From the NCBI GenBank assembly GCA_963844175.1, contig CAWJNE010000022.1:415119-479118 (forward strand): a stretch of DNA of 64,000 nt, written 5' to 3'. The translations under genes and the position numbers were made by a program. The DNA is from JALZMG01 sp963844175. Its GTDB lineage: Bacteria; Actinomycetota; Acidimicrobiia; Acidimicrobiales; Ilumatobacteraceae. Shown here in pieces: positions 51,521-61,177 of this stretch; the stretch's first letter is position 1, and each line of letters begins with the position of its first letter. Under the pieces are notes generated by a model. That model did no database searches. It had not been told where the DNA came from and saw only the letters and a list, made by a program, of their open reading frames with translations.

Positions 51521-53938
51521 GTGACACCTCCGCGATCCAACCCCGCTCCTCGGCGACCAAGCCGCCTGGGCCAGATCGGGGCGTGGTGCTTCGACCACCG
51601 CCGCGCCGCCGTCGGCCTCTGGTTCGCCGCCCTGCTCGTGGTGTTCGGCGCCGCCAGCACGATCGGCGCCGCCTACGACGCGTCCACCGACATCCCCAAC
51701 TCCGAGAGCGCTGACGGCTTCGACGTACTCGAGCAGTACTTCGCCGAGCTCGGCGCGGGAGGGGCGTCGGGAACGATCGTCTTCCGCGCCGACCAGGGCA
51801 TCGAGGACCCGGCCGTCGTCGCCGGCATGGAGGACCTCTTCGCCACCGTCAACGCCGGGTTCCCCGACGACGACGGCAATCCCCAGCACCCCGGCGCCAC
51901 GGTCGTCTCCCCATACGCCGAGCAGGGCGCGTCGCAGATCGCCCGCCAGGGTCCGCTGGCCGGGCAACTCGCCTACGCCCAGGTCAACCTCGCCGCCGAT
52001 GTCGACCTGACCGAGTCGGCGGCCCTGGGCAAGGCGATCGCCGACGACGCACCCGCCATCGAGGGACTCGAGGTGCTCCCCGGCGGCACGGCCCTCGCCG
52101 TGTTCGAACCGCCGGCGACGGAGTTCATCGGCCTCGCCTTCGCCGTCGTCGTGCTCATCCTCGCCTTCGGCTCCGTGCTCGCGATGGGCCTGCCCATCGC
52201 CGTCGCCCTCGGTGGCGTGGGGGCCGGGATGGGCCTGATCGCCATCCTCAGCAACGTCTTCAACATCCCCGACTTCACCACGTTCCTCGGGGCCATGATC
52301 GGCCTCGGCGTTGGCATCGACTACGCCCTGTTCATCGTCACCCGCTACCGGGAAGGGCTCCACGCCGGCCGCTCGCCCCGCGAGGCGACCATCACCGCGA
52401 TGGACACCGCCGGCCGGGCCGTGATCTTCGCCGGCGTCACCGTCGTCGTGTCGCTCCTCGGGCTGCTGCTGATCGGGATCGGATGGGTCGGTGGGTTGGG
52501 CATCGGCGTCGCCGTCACGGTGCTGGTCACGATGATCACCTCGATCACCCTCCTCCCCGCCCTCTTGGGCTTCGCCCGGGAACGGGTCGAGGTCACCCGC
52601 TGGCGCGGTCTGGTCGTCGCCGGCTTCGTCGCTGTCGCCCTGCTCGGCATCGGCATCGGCGTGCCGGCCCTCTCAGCGGTCGGGGCCGGCCTCGCCGCCG
52701 TCACCCTGCTCGTCAGCTTCGCCGTCCGCCCGCTCCGCCAGGCGGTGCCGCACCGGGTGTCGAAGCCGGTGCGCGAGACCCTCGCCTACCGGTGGAGCCG
52801 GACGATCCAGCGCCGCCCGTGGCTGGGGGTCGTCGCCGGCACCGTATTCCTCCTTGCGCTGGCAACGCCGGTCCTCGGCCTTCGCCTGGGGACCTCCGAC
52901 GAGGGCAACTTCGCCGAGGACACGTACACCCGCCAGGCCTACGACGTCCTCGCCGAGGGCTTCGGACCCGGCTTCAACGGTCCGTTCATGATCACCGTCG
53001 TCCCCGGTGCCGGCGACAGCGTCACCGCCGTCGACGCGCTCCAGCAGGCCCTCGCCGAGACCCCAGGCGTCGCCACGGCCACGCCGGCCTTCCCCAACCG
53101 TCCGGCCGCCCCTGACGCCTACCTCATCAACCTCGTCCCGACGACCGCTCCCCAAGACGCGGCCACCACCGAGCTCGTCACGACCCTGCGCGACGATGTC
53201 ATCCCCGCCGCGATCGCCGGCACATCGCTCGACGTCAAGGTCACCGGGACGACCGCCGCCAACTTCGACTTCACCGACTTCCTCGCCCAACGCACGTTCG
53301 TCTTCTTCGCCGCCGTGCTGGCGTTGTCGTTCCTGCTCCTGATGATGGTCTTCCGCTCGCTCCTGGTGCCGCTCAAGGCCGTCGTGATGAACGTGCTGTC
53401 GATCGCCGCCACCTACGGCGTGCTCGTCGTGATCTTCCAGTGGGGCTGGGGCGCCGACCTCATCGGCATCGACAAGGGTCCGATCGAGGCGATGTTGCCG
53501 CTGATGCTGTTCGCCATCGTGTTCGGACTCTCGATGGACTACGAGGTCTTCCTGCTCTCCCGGGTCCGCGAGGAGTACGACAAGACCGGCGACTCCGCCA
53601 CCGCCGTCGCCGACGGCCTCGCCAAGACGGCTCGGGTCATCACGGCCGCCGCCGCCATCATGGTCGTCGTGTTCGGATCGTTCGTGCTCGAGGACGACCG
53701 GACCAGCAAATTGTTCGGCATCGGCCTGGCCCTCGCCGTCCTGCTCGACGCCACCATCGTCCGCATGCTGCTCGTGCCGGCCACGATGGAGCTCCTCGGC
53801 GACAAGAACTGGTGGATGCCCAGGTGGCTCGACCGGATCATCCCCCGGCTCAACGTCGACGGCCCGGCGCACGACCCCGCCCCCGCCCCGGTCATCGACG
53901 AGGCACCGGTTCTCGAACCGGAGCTGGTCGACGCCTGA
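51521..53938 (+). CDS. MMPL family RND transporter
   Basis: Membrane transporter of 805 aa. One helix near 30-50, a periplasmic loop, then a helix bundle with VGIDYALFIVTRYREGLHAG and TAGRAVIFAGVTVVVSLLGL, a second loop, and a second bundle with FGLSMDYEVFLLSRVREEYDKTGD and KTARVITAAAAIMVVVFGSFV. The Asp-Tyr pairs in the fourth and tenth helices (GIDYALF, SMDYEVF) are the proton-relay residues of MMPL transporters. A role in lipid or envelope polymer export is likely. Start GTG 51521 is 183 bases from the divergent regulator gene. Confidence 0.88.
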   Translation: MTPPRSNPAPRRPSRLGQIGAWCFDHRRAAVGLWFAALLVVFGAASTIGAAYDASTDIPNSESADGFDVLEQYFAELGAGGASGTIVFRADQGIEDPAVVAGMEDLFATVNAGFPDDDGNPQHPGATVVSPYAEQGASQIARQGPLAGQLAYAQVNLAADVDLTESAALGKAIADDAPAIEGLEVLPGGTALAVFEPPATEFIGLAFAVVVLILAFGSVLAMGLPIAVALGGVGAGMGLIAILSNVFNIPDFTTFLGAMIGLGVGIDYALFIVTRYREGLHAGRSPREATITAMDTAGRAVIFAGVTVVVSLLGLLLIGIGWVGGLGIGVAVTVLVTMITSITLLPALLGFARERVEVTRWRGLVVAGFVAVALLGIGIGVPALSAVGAGLAAVTLLVSFAVRPLRQAVPHRVSKPVRETLAYRWSRTIQRRPWLGVVAGTVFLLALATPVLGLRLGTSDEGNFAEDTYTRQAYDVLAEGFGPGFNGPFMITVVPGAGDSVTAVDALQQALAETPGVATATPAFPNRPAAPDAYLINLVPTTAPQDAATTELVTTLRDDVIPAAIAGTSLDVKVTGTTAANFDFTDFLAQRTFVFFAAVLALSFLLLMMVFRSLLVPLKAVVMNVLSIAATYGVLVVIFQWGWGADLIGIDKGPIEAMLPLMLFAIVFGLSMDYEVFLLSRVREEYDKTGDSATAVADGLAKTARVITAAAAIMVVVFGSFVLEDDRTSKLFGIGLALAVLLDATIVRMLLVPATMELLGDKNWWMPRWLDRIIPRLNVDGPAHDPAPAPVIDEAPVLEPELVDA

Positions 53939-54239
53939 GGCCGCCCATCGAGGTGCGACCTGAGCGGGCTCACCGCGGCGCGCTCAGGTCACACTTCGCC
54001 CGGGTCGCCGGACCGCGCGCCGTCGGCTCGCCACGGCCTTCGGCGAGGAGCGCCAAGGTCAGGGCTACATCACGTTCCCCGACCTCGTGCAGCCGGCCCG
54101 CCGCGCACCCCAGGAGTACTGATCCGCAGGACCAGCCCACCCGGTGCCCGACGCGTCCCCCGCCGACCGGGATCATGCTGCCCAGCAGCAGTCGCGTCGG
54201 GACGTCCGTTTACCGGCCGCAGAATGTGACGAGGGCGAC
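53939..54239. other. Intergenic stretch with hairpin and gene-end remnant
   Basis: A hairpin from CGACCTGAGCG (53957-53967) and CGCTCAGGTC (53979-53988) probably ends the MMPL transcript. After it, a plus-strand frame reads ATAFGEERQGQGYITFPDLVQPAR and stops near 54121, which looks like the C-terminal end of a lost gene. No complete gene is present. Confidence 0.5.
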
Positions 54240-55112
54240 CTAGACCACACGTCGCCTGGCGACGAGCAGCGCGAACGCGCCGCCGAGCAGGCACACGATC
54301 GCCGCGCCGGCGACATCGGGGCCGCCGGTACCCGTGTTCGGCAGCGTGCTCGCGGGACCGACGGCCGTGGTCGCGGGCCCGCCGGCCGTGGTCGTGGGCC
54401 CGCCGGTCGTCGGCGGGGCCGTCGACGTGGTCGGCGACGTCGTGGTCGTCACCGACTCCGACGTCGTCGGGGCGACCGACGTGCTCGTCGATGTGGACGT
54501 GCTGGTGGTCGACGGCAACGTGGTCGTCGGCATCGTGGTCGTCGGCATCGTCGACGTGGTCGTCGGCACGGTCGTGCTGGTCGTCGAGGTCGAGATACTC
54601 GTCGACGTGGACGTGGTCGTCGGCATGGTCGTGCTCGTCGTCGATGTCGAACTTGTGGTGGTGGTGGTGGCCCCCGGCACGCCCTCGACATTGATCGTCA
54701 CGGTCCATGGCGGTGCAGTCGTCGAGAAGTTTGTGCTGAGGATGTACGTCAGCGAACAGTTGGACTGTGCCGGGCTGAATGCCTGGGTGAGGTCATCCGT
54801 CCCAGTGAGCCCGCAACCGAGGAGGTTATGAGGAAAGAGCGACCCAATGGGGCCAGTGAAGTCGACGCTCGTGACCTGAAGGTCGCTCGGGATGATGACG
54901 ACAAACGAGTCCTGACCATCGGTTGGGGTCGGCCCGAGGGTCCCCGTGACCATGGTCGCTCCCGCTACCGCCGTCAATGTCGGCGCGGGTCCGGGGAAGA
55001 AGTTCGGGAAGTCCGGCGGCTCACCGACGGTGAAGCCGGCCGACGAGCTGGAGGGAAAGGCGAGGACGAGCGCCGAAACGAAGGCCGCCGTCACACCGGT
55101 CCGCAGCCGCAT
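54240..55112 (-). CDS. LPNTG cell-wall anchored surface protein with Thr-rich stalk
   Basis: Protein of 290 aa. Signal peptide (TGVTAAFVSALVLAFPSSSSA), then a globular part to about residue 150 that contains two cysteines (LLGCGLTGTDDL, AQSNCSLTYIL). A long low-complexity stalk (about 155-255) follows, made of Thr, Ser, Pro and Val in repeats such as TTTSTSTSIS and TTSTTVPTT. The C-terminus has an LPNTG sortase motif, a hydrophobic helix (VAGAAIVCLLGGAFALLVA) and RRRVV. This order indicates covalent attachment by a sortase; none is encoded in the window. GGAAGGGAG precedes the ATG. The globular domain is not recognised. Confidence 0.85.
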   Translation of the reverse strand: MRLRTGVTAAFVSALVLAFPSSSSAGFTVGEPPDFPNFFPGPAPTLTAVAGATMVTGTLGPTPTDGQDSFVVIIPSDLQVTSVDFTGPIGSLFPHNLLGCGLTGTDDLTQAFSPAQSNCSLTYILSTNFSTTAPPWTVTINVEGVPGATTTTTSSTSTTSTTMPTTTSTSTSISTSTTSTTVPTTTSTMPTTTMPTTTLPSTTSTSTSTSTSVAPTTSESVTTTTSPTTSTAPPTTGGPTTTAGGPATTAVGPASTLPNTGTGGPDVAGAAIVCLLGGAFALLVARRRVV

Positions 55113-55184
55113 TCGCTTCTGCTCCCTTCCGTTGAGCAGCGCTGGCTCGCCGCCCATCCGTCTGAACTGTTCGCCCGGGTGATG

Positions 55185-55676
55185 TTAGGCGCGAAGCGTG
55201 AGTCGATCGGGGGATTCGGGCTCCGCCGGCGCCGCGGCTCGCCAGGGACTCCACGCACCCAGCGCTGACCGCGGTGCTGCACAGACCTCGCGAACCGGTG
55301 ACAACAGGTTGACCCGCTCCATCAGTTCGGCCTTCGAGATGCCGAACTTCGTGTGGCCGGCGCCGAGCCCGGCGGCAGCGATGATCTGGGTGGCCGAGCA
55401 GCCGTCGGTGTCCGCGAGCGTGATGCCCGCCGACGTGCCGTTGCTGTCGGCGAACACGCCGTCGGCGTTGGCGGCGAACCGGTTCTTCTTCAACCCGCCG
55501 GTCGGCTGATCCGGCAGCACGGTGCCGGCGCAGGCGTCATCGGCGTCGAGCACGCCGTCGTCGTCAGCGTCAGACGGGGCGGGCGTACAGGACACGGTCC
55601 AGGTGCCGTCCCCTGAGCCGACGGTTGTGTACCACCCGAACCAGACGATGCCGTCGGTCGGCACGACGTAGGTCAT
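55185..55676 (-). pseudogene. C-terminal fragment of secreted Ca-binding-repeat protein
   Basis: From an internal ATG at 55676 the frame reads TYVVPTDGIVWFGWYTTVG, SDADDDGVLDADDACAGTVLPD, GGLKKNRFAANADGVF and ATQIIAAAGLGAGHTKFGIS. The Asp-rich repeat resembles thrombospondin type 3-like calcium-binding repeats in secreted proteins, followed by a conserved terminal block. No signal peptide or N-terminal domain is present, and the next gene ends 46 bases upstream, so this is the tail of a larger gene that has been lost. The last 40 residues may be non-homologous read-through. Confidence 0.45.
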
Positions 55677-55721
55677 GGTGAGGGGAACCGGAGAGTGCAC
55701 CCTCGGAGCGAGCGGCAACGG

Positions 55722-58700
55722 TCAGTCGAAGTGTTGGAGTGCTTCGGCGGCGCGTCGTTCGACGTTGGTGTATCCGTGGGCTGCGGCGGCGGCGAGCGCC
55801 TTGGTCAGAAGGTCTCGGGCCCGGTCGGCGTCGCCTGCGGCGTTGCGTTCGGCGAGCATTTTGCCCCACGAGAGGTTGGTGCGGGCGGCGTAGAACTTGG
55901 CGTTTACTCGGTCGTTGAACGCGGCCGCTTGAGCGAAGCAGGCTTCCGCTTCGTCGTGACGGTGAAGGACGGTAGCGAGGCCGCCGAGGGCCTGGCTGAC
56001 CGGAACACCGGCCGTTACGCCGGTGGTGGACAGCTGATCGGACCATGGCGCCAGCCGGTCGAACAGCGGTCCGGCGTGGTTCGGGACCCGGCATTCGATC
56101 GCCACCTCGGCGTAGGCGCTCATCGTGTAGAGCCAAGTGGGGTCGAGTGGCAGATGAAAGTCGGCGGCGGCGAACTCCTCGAGGAGGCGACGTGCGTCGG
56201 CGATGCGGCCTGCTTCGACGTGGGCCAGAGCGAGCGTCCCAGCGACCGCTGCGGCGAACTCTGGTCCGTCGGCGGCGATCTGCTCGAGGATTGGGACCAT
56301 CTCGCCGAGGTTTCCGCGCTCGAAACTGACCATTGCGAGTTGCGCGCCGAAGAACATGGCGGCGTCGGGCTGGCCGCTGGCGGTGCCGATCTGCAGCGCC
56401 TCGTTGGCGAACCGGTCGGCCTCTTCGATGTTCCCGGCGAGCTGGGCGCGCAGAGCGCGCATATTGCCGTGCTGCCAGTGCAAGGTCGGCTGATCGAGCT
56501 GCTCGGCGACCGACCCAATCATCTCCATGCAGCGGTCCATCTCGGCGATGTCCGCGGCGCGGGCGGCAGCCTGGGCGCGAGACAGCGCGGCCCAGAACAA
56601 CAGCACTGGGTCACCGACACGTTCGGCTCGTAGCAGGGCGTCGGCCGAGCGGGCCAACGACAGTTCGAGCAGTGGCGGCACGAGGAGGGGAAAGAACACG
56701 TCGTTGAGGACGCGCACGATGGTGGCGTCGTCGCCGAAGGATTCGGCGAGAGCGACGGCCTCGTCGGCGAGAGCTTGGCGACGCTCGAGCGGGCTGCCGT
56801 AGGTCAGCTCCGCACACAGGGTGGCGAGCACGGGCGCCCGGTCGGGGTCATCCGTGGAGAGCAGATCGAGGGCGATGTCGAGGATCTCGACCTTGTCCGT
56901 GTCGATGTTGCCACCGGCAGAGAACATGCCGCGGTTGTTGGCTAAGGCGGCGGTCACGAGCCGTTTGGTGTCGCCGAGGGCGGCGGCCCGGCGAGCGGCG
57001 TCGAGCAGGGTGTGGCGGGAGGCGGCGTTTCCGGTCTGGCGCTGCGAGGTGCCCAGCCCGATGGCCAGGTCGATGCCCAGGATCGGATCAGGGATGTCTG
57101 ACCGGGCGTCGAGGTCGAGGGCCTGGGTGTAGTAGCGAAGGGCATCGGCGGGGGCAAGGGCACCAAGCGCGGTGTCGCCCGCCCGGCGCGAGTAGTCGAG
57201 GGCTTTGGCGAGGTCGATGGGTTCGGAGGCGCTGAACCAGTGGCGGGCGAGTTCGCCGACCCGGGCCCCTGGGCGCTGGCCGCACAGGTCCTCCAACGCT
57301 TCGGCCACCTGCCGGTGCGCTCGTGCCCGACGGGTGGGACCCAGTTCCTCGTACAAGGTGTGTTGGATGAGGGCGTGGGCGAAGCTGTAGTGGCCAGGGG
57401 TGTCGGCAAGTTCCCGCACCAGGGCCGCCGCCGTGGCGGCGTCGAGGATGTCGAGCAGCTCCTCTTCGGGTGCTTCGGCGGCCCGGGACAGTAGATCGAG
57501 GTCGAAGTCGCGGCCGATCACCGCGGCCAGCGACAACACCCGCCCGGCGTCGTGTCCCATTCGCCCGACGCGTGCACCGATCACCACCCGGACGCTGGCG
57601 GGCAAGGCCATCTGTTCGAGGGTCTCCCGTGCGACCCACCGACCAGTGGAGTCCTGCACGACCGCCCCGGTCTCGGCGAGGTGACGGAGCAGCTCCGTGA
57701 CGAAGAACGGATTGCCGTCGGTCTCGCGGTACACCTCGTCGGCGAGACGTAGAGCGGCGGCATCGAGGGTGTGCCCGGCGGCGGCCTCCATGAGCGAGAT
57801 GACGCCGGTGTCATCGAGGCCACCCAACTCGATGCGGGCAATGCCGTGATGGCGGTGCAGTGCGGCGATCGTCTCGGACAGCGGTTGGGTCCTTGACAGT
57901 GCGCTGTCGCGGTAGGTGGCGAGCACGAGCAACCGCATCGGTTGGTCGGCGGCAATGACGTGACGAAGCAGCTGCAGGCTGGCGGTGTCGGCCCATTGCA
58001 GGTCATCGAGCACCACCACGACCGGTTGGTGCCGCGACGCCATGGCCAGCAGTCCCACCACGGCGGCGAACAGCTGGTAGCGCTCGGTGTCGGCATCGGT
58101 CGCCCTCGGCGGCCCGAGTCCGGGCAGCCTGCTGGCCAGCGCCGGGATCAACCGAGCCAGTTCCGCCCCGTTCGAATCCACGTCGGCGACGAGCTGTTCC
58201 GCCGGGAGGTGGGTGACGTAGTGGCCGACTGCTTCGCTGAACAACTGGTACGGGGTGGCGAGATCTTCCTCGCAATGACCGAACAACACGTACGCCTCGC
58301 CGTCGGACGCCGTCCTGGCCGCTTCAGCAACCAGCGTGGACTTACCGAGACCGGCCTCACCGGAGATGAGGACCACCTCGCGGCCTTCGCCCCCAGCGAC
58401 CCGCTTGAACGTCTCTGAGATCGCCGCCAGCTCGGCATCCCGGCCGACGACACCGGTCGCAGGGCGGATCTCCAGTCGCCCAGGAAGTGGGATGATCCTC
58501 TCGCTGTCGGCCGGGTCGAGCGGTGCCCACAGCACTTCGATCGTTTCCAACGGCGCAGGCAGCCCTTTCAACGTGAGCGGACCGATCGAGCGACACTCGT
58601 GATGGCTGCGGCGCCCAGCCGTCAATCGCACGATGTCGGCAGCCAGCACCTGCCCGCTCTCACAACGGGCGCACAGGCGGGCCGCTTCGATGACCGGGTC

Positions 58701-59030
58701 GCCGAAGAAGTCGTCGTCCTCGTGACTGACCTCCCCGCCGCTCAGCCCGACCCGCAAGCCCACCGAGTGCCCGCGACCCCGGTTGTCACGTTCGATGCCC
58801 TGCTGCATCGCCACCGCGCACGACAACGCCGCCGACGGAGCGGTGAACACGACCATCAGCCCGTCACCCGTGTTCTTCACGACGGCGCCGCCCGCCTCGG
58901 CGACCGCTTGACGCAAGATCGCAAAATGCCCGCGAAGCAGTTCGTCCGCCGCGTCGGACGAAAGTCTCGAGGCCAACGCGGTCGAACCGACCATGTCGGT
59001 GAACAACACCGTCACGCTCTCGGTCGTCAC
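55722..59030 (-). CDS. Class III cyclase-AAA ATPase-TPR regulator
   Basis: Signalling protein of about 1102 aa. Cyclase domain (about 1-165) with TVLFTDMVGSTAL, VKNTGDGLMVVFTAPSAAL, LRVGLSGGEVSHEDDDFFG and LTLKGLPAPLETIEV. An AAA_16-type ATPase follows with Walker A ISGEAGLGKSTLVAEA and Walker B VVLDDLQWADTASLQLL, and a winged segment near 480-560. The C-terminal half is TPR-like helices. The metal aspartates are present. GTG 59030 starts the cyclase domain; longer starts are possible but add nothing recognisable. It is followed downstream by the fragment gene and preceded by the hydrolase-cyclase gene on the same strand. Confidence 0.85.
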   Translation of the reverse strand: MTTESVTVLFTDMVGSTALASRLSSDAADELLRGHFAILRQAVAEAGGAVVKNTGDGLMVVFTAPSAALSCAVAMQQGIERDNRGRGHSVGLRVGLSGGEVSHEDDDFFGDPVIEAARLCARCESGQVLAADIVRLTAGRRSHHECRSIGPLTLKGLPAPLETIEVLWAPLDPADSERIIPLPGRLEIRPATGVVGRDAELAAISETFKRVAGGEGREVVLISGEAGLGKSTLVAEAARTASDGEAYVLFGHCEEDLATPYQLFSEAVGHYVTHLPAEQLVADVDSNGAELARLIPALASRLPGLGPPRATDADTERYQLFAAVVGLLAMASRHQPVVVVLDDLQWADTASLQLLRHVIAADQPMRLLVLATYRDSALSRTQPLSETIAALHRHHGIARIELGGLDDTGVISLMEAAAGHTLDAAALRLADEVYRETDGNPFFVTELLRHLAETGAVVQDSTGRWVARETLEQMALPASVRVVIGARVGRMGHDAGRVLSLAAVIGRDFDLDLLSRAAEAPEEELLDILDAATAAALVRELADTPGHYSFAHALIQHTLYEELGPTRRARAHRQVAEALEDLCGQRPGARVGELARHWFSASEPIDLAKALDYSRRAGDTALGALAPADALRYYTQALDLDARSDIPDPILGIDLAIGLGTSQRQTGNAASRHTLLDAARRAAALGDTKRLVTAALANNRGMFSAGGNIDTDKVEILDIALDLLSTDDPDRAPVLATLCAELTYGSPLERRQALADEAVALAESFGDDATIVRVLNDVFFPLLVPPLLELSLARSADALLRAERVGDPVLLFWAALSRAQAAARAADIAEMDRCMEMIGSVAEQLDQPTLHWQHGNMRALRAQLAGNIEEADRFANEALQIGTASGQPDAAMFFGAQLAMVSFERGNLGEMVPILEQIAADGPEFAAAVAGTLALAHVEAGRIADARRLLEEFAAADFHLPLDPTWLYTMSAYAEVAIECRVPNHAGPLFDRLAPWSDQLSTTGVTAGVPVSQALGGLATVLHRHDEAEACFAQAAAFNDRVNAKFYAARTNLSWGKMLAERNAAGDADRARDLLTKALAAAAAHGYTNVERRAAEALQHFD

Positions 59031-59245
59031 CAACGCCCCGGCTCCGACTGCACGCCGCAACCGTAAGCCGGAAACCGAGTGCGTTCCGGCACGGCTCAGA
59101 CCGTACGGCGACTGCGTGCACCGCTCCGAAGAGCCAGGAAGGGGCGCGCCTCGACCCTCCGCGCAGGGTTGGGCCAAGCGCACCCCGAGTTGATCCCCTG
59201 ACAGCGCACGAGTGCGGGGCAGCACCTTTGTGCGCGCACGCGCAG

Positions 59246-60577
59246 CTAATCGTCGACGACTCGTAGTACTTGCCACGCGTCGGGGACGCCCTTGAGCTCA
59301 AAGGCTCCGACTTCCTCGAAGTGGAGCCGTGACCCGGAAACGAGATCGCGAACGGTGCGCGATACGTAGATAGCACCTGCCGGCGCAAGCGAGCTGATCC
59401 GTGCAGCAATATGAACAGCGATCCCGGCAACGTCTTTGGACATCACACTGATCTCACCAGTGTGAATACCAGCGCGCACACTCACTTCGATGGAACGCAA
59501 TGCCGCTCGAAGCGCGATCGCGCACTCAACAGCGCGAGCCGGCCCATCGAACAACGCGAGGACGCCGTCGCCGGTTGACTTCACGATTCGACCGCCGAAC
59601 CGAGATATCTGGCGTTCAACAATCTGCTCATGGCGATCGAGCAGCGTCGTCCACCCGCGATCGCCGAGTCCGGCCGCCAACTGAGTCGACGCGTCGATGT
59701 CGGTGAACAGAACCGTTGCCAGGATACGGTCCGGATCAACGACGGCCGGCTCGCCGGTGACGAACTCTTCGATCGGAGCTACGACCGCCGCCGAGTCTCC
59801 GAACTCCGGCGAGTGGTCCACCCCGGTGATCTCGACGTACGTCGCGTTCGGAATGTGCTCGGCAAGGAACCGTCCATGCCCGACCGGCAGATATGCGTCC
59901 TCGGCGCGGTGAATCACGAGGGTCGGGACCCGGATGCTGGCCAAGACGCCGCGGACATCGGTGTCCATCAAGATCCGAGCCATAGCGAGCATCGTTCCCG
60001 GACTCGCGGTCGCTCGCTGATAGCGGCTCGACCACGACTCCACACCGTCCTGGCCCCGGATCGAGGGATCGACGAACGCCCTATCGACGCCACCTTCGCG
60101 GCCCCACCCCCGCTCGATCGAGCCCAAGTACGCCTCCGCCAACCCTTGCGGCAAACCCGCCGGGTAGTCCGGCAAACGCCGCACACATGCCGTTCCGTTG
60201 ACGAGGATGAGTCCGCGGGTGCGTTCCGGATGCGCGGCCGCGTACAGGATCGCAACGAACGACGCTACGTCCGATGCCGCGATGAAGGCACTGCTCGAAC
60301 CCGCGGCATCAAGAACGGCGCCGAGGTCCTCAACCCACGCCTCGAGGGGCGGCATCAAAGTGAGCGGCACTGGGTCACTCAGCCCGACCCCGCGCTGATC
60401 GAACATCACCACCCGCGCAAATCGAGCGAGCTTGCCGACGAACGCCGGAATCAACGGGTCATCCCACATCATCTCGAGGTGGGAGGCCCAGCTCGACATC
60501 CACACGAGATCGGTCGATGAAGAACCGACCACCTGAAACGCGATATGGACATCGCCCGACCGTGCGTACTCCGTCAC
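59246..60577 (-). CDS. Alpha/beta hydrolase-class III cyclase fusion
   Basis: Protein of 443 aa with an N-terminal alpha/beta hydrolase domain (about 1-265: VMFDQRGVGLSDP, FVAILYAAAHPERTRGLILVNG, IRVPTLVIHRAEDAYLPVGHGRFLAEHI, ITGVDHSPEFG) and a C-terminal cyclase domain (about 270-443: VLFTDIDASTQLAAGLG, KSTGDGVLALFDGPARAV, RAGIHTGEISVM, AVHIAARISSLA, GAFELKGVPDAW). The nucleophile elbow is IAASDVASF rather than Gly-x-Ser-x-Gly, so the hydrolase half may only bind a ligand. This architecture is common in actinobacteria and is thought to couple ligand sensing to cAMP. GTG 60577 was chosen; GTG 60583 is equally possible. Confidence 0.84.
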   Translation of the reverse strand: MTEYARSGDVHIAFQVVGSSSTDLVWMSSWASHLEMMWDDPLIPAFVGKLARFARVVMFDQRGVGLSDPVPLTLMPPLEAWVEDLGAVLDAAGSSSAFIAASDVASFVAILYAAAHPERTRGLILVNGTACVRRLPDYPAGLPQGLAEAYLGSIERGWGREGGVDRAFVDPSIRGQDGVESWSSRYQRATASPGTMLAMARILMDTDVRGVLASIRVPTLVIHRAEDAYLPVGHGRFLAEHIPNATYVEITGVDHSPEFGDSAAVVAPIEEFVTGEPAVVDPDRILATVLFTDIDASTQLAAGLGDRGWTTLLDRHEQIVERQISRFGGRIVKSTGDGVLALFDGPARAVECAIALRAALRSIEVSVRAGIHTGEISVMSKDVAGIAVHIAARISSLAPAGAIYVSRTVRDLVSGSRLHFEEVGAFELKGVPDAWQVLRVVDD

Positions 60578-61177
60578 GGGCACAACGCACAGATTGCCCG
60601 ATGCGGAGCCATCGCACTGCCCTGTCGGTCGACGTCGGCCCTCTGGCGTGCGACCGCCAGCGCCCGACCCGCATCCCTCTTGCCACCAGCGAACGTTCGT
60701 TCGTACAGCAGCGTGATGCGACGAGCTTGGATCTGGTGGCGATGCCGGTTTTGGTGAGTTCTTGGCCCTTGAGCTCCAGCACTCGGCGTTCACGCCCAGA
60801 GCGGCGTGCGACGCGTACCGCCGCAACCAGCGATGCACCGACTGACGCGTCACCCGAACCGGCTCTGCACCGTACGCCGCGATGAACGGTGCGGGCGCCC
60901 GAGTGTTGGCGCTGATTGCCGGGGCAGTGACCCGCGCAGATCGCGGCCGCTCTGCGACAGGTCTTGGAGCCGGCGATTGGGGGCAGTGCGATCTCGCCAC
61001 CGACGGTGCGATCAACGTCGTTCCGTCGATGGCACCGTGCCCTGCCCCAATTTGCTGGTACAGGCGCTCCGATCTGCCGTGATGCGCTACCTGACCGTCA
61101 GGGCATACCCGAACAGATCCGCGGTCCGGAGCCGGCGGTATGTGTCGCACGTCAGGTGATTCGGCCAACGGCCTTCG
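60578..61177. other. Gene-poor stretch with transposase remnant
   Basis: Apart from the IS481-like fragment at 60791-60886 there is no supported gene. Codon patterns are broken on both strands, which suggests decayed mobile DNA. Confidence 0.45.
60791..60886 (-). pseudogene. IS481-type transposase N-terminal remnant
   Basis: The minus frame reads IAAYGAEPVRVTRQSVHRWLRRYASHAALGV, matching the helix-turn-helix start of IS481 transposases (typically VSRQTVHxWLxRY). The catalytic DDE part is absent, and the flanking frame is not coding. No terminal inverted repeats were seen. Confidence 0.45.

Noticed and set aside
54400..54700. Short repeated units that could be mistaken for a CRISPR array or VNTR
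   Set aside because: The repeats are codons of a Thr/Ser stalk in a good reading frame; there are no regular spacers. No CRISPR array was seen anywhere in the window.
58599..59066. Plus-strand open frame over the cyclase-ATPase gene start
   Set aside because: Shadow of the minus-strand cyclase domain, without motifs.
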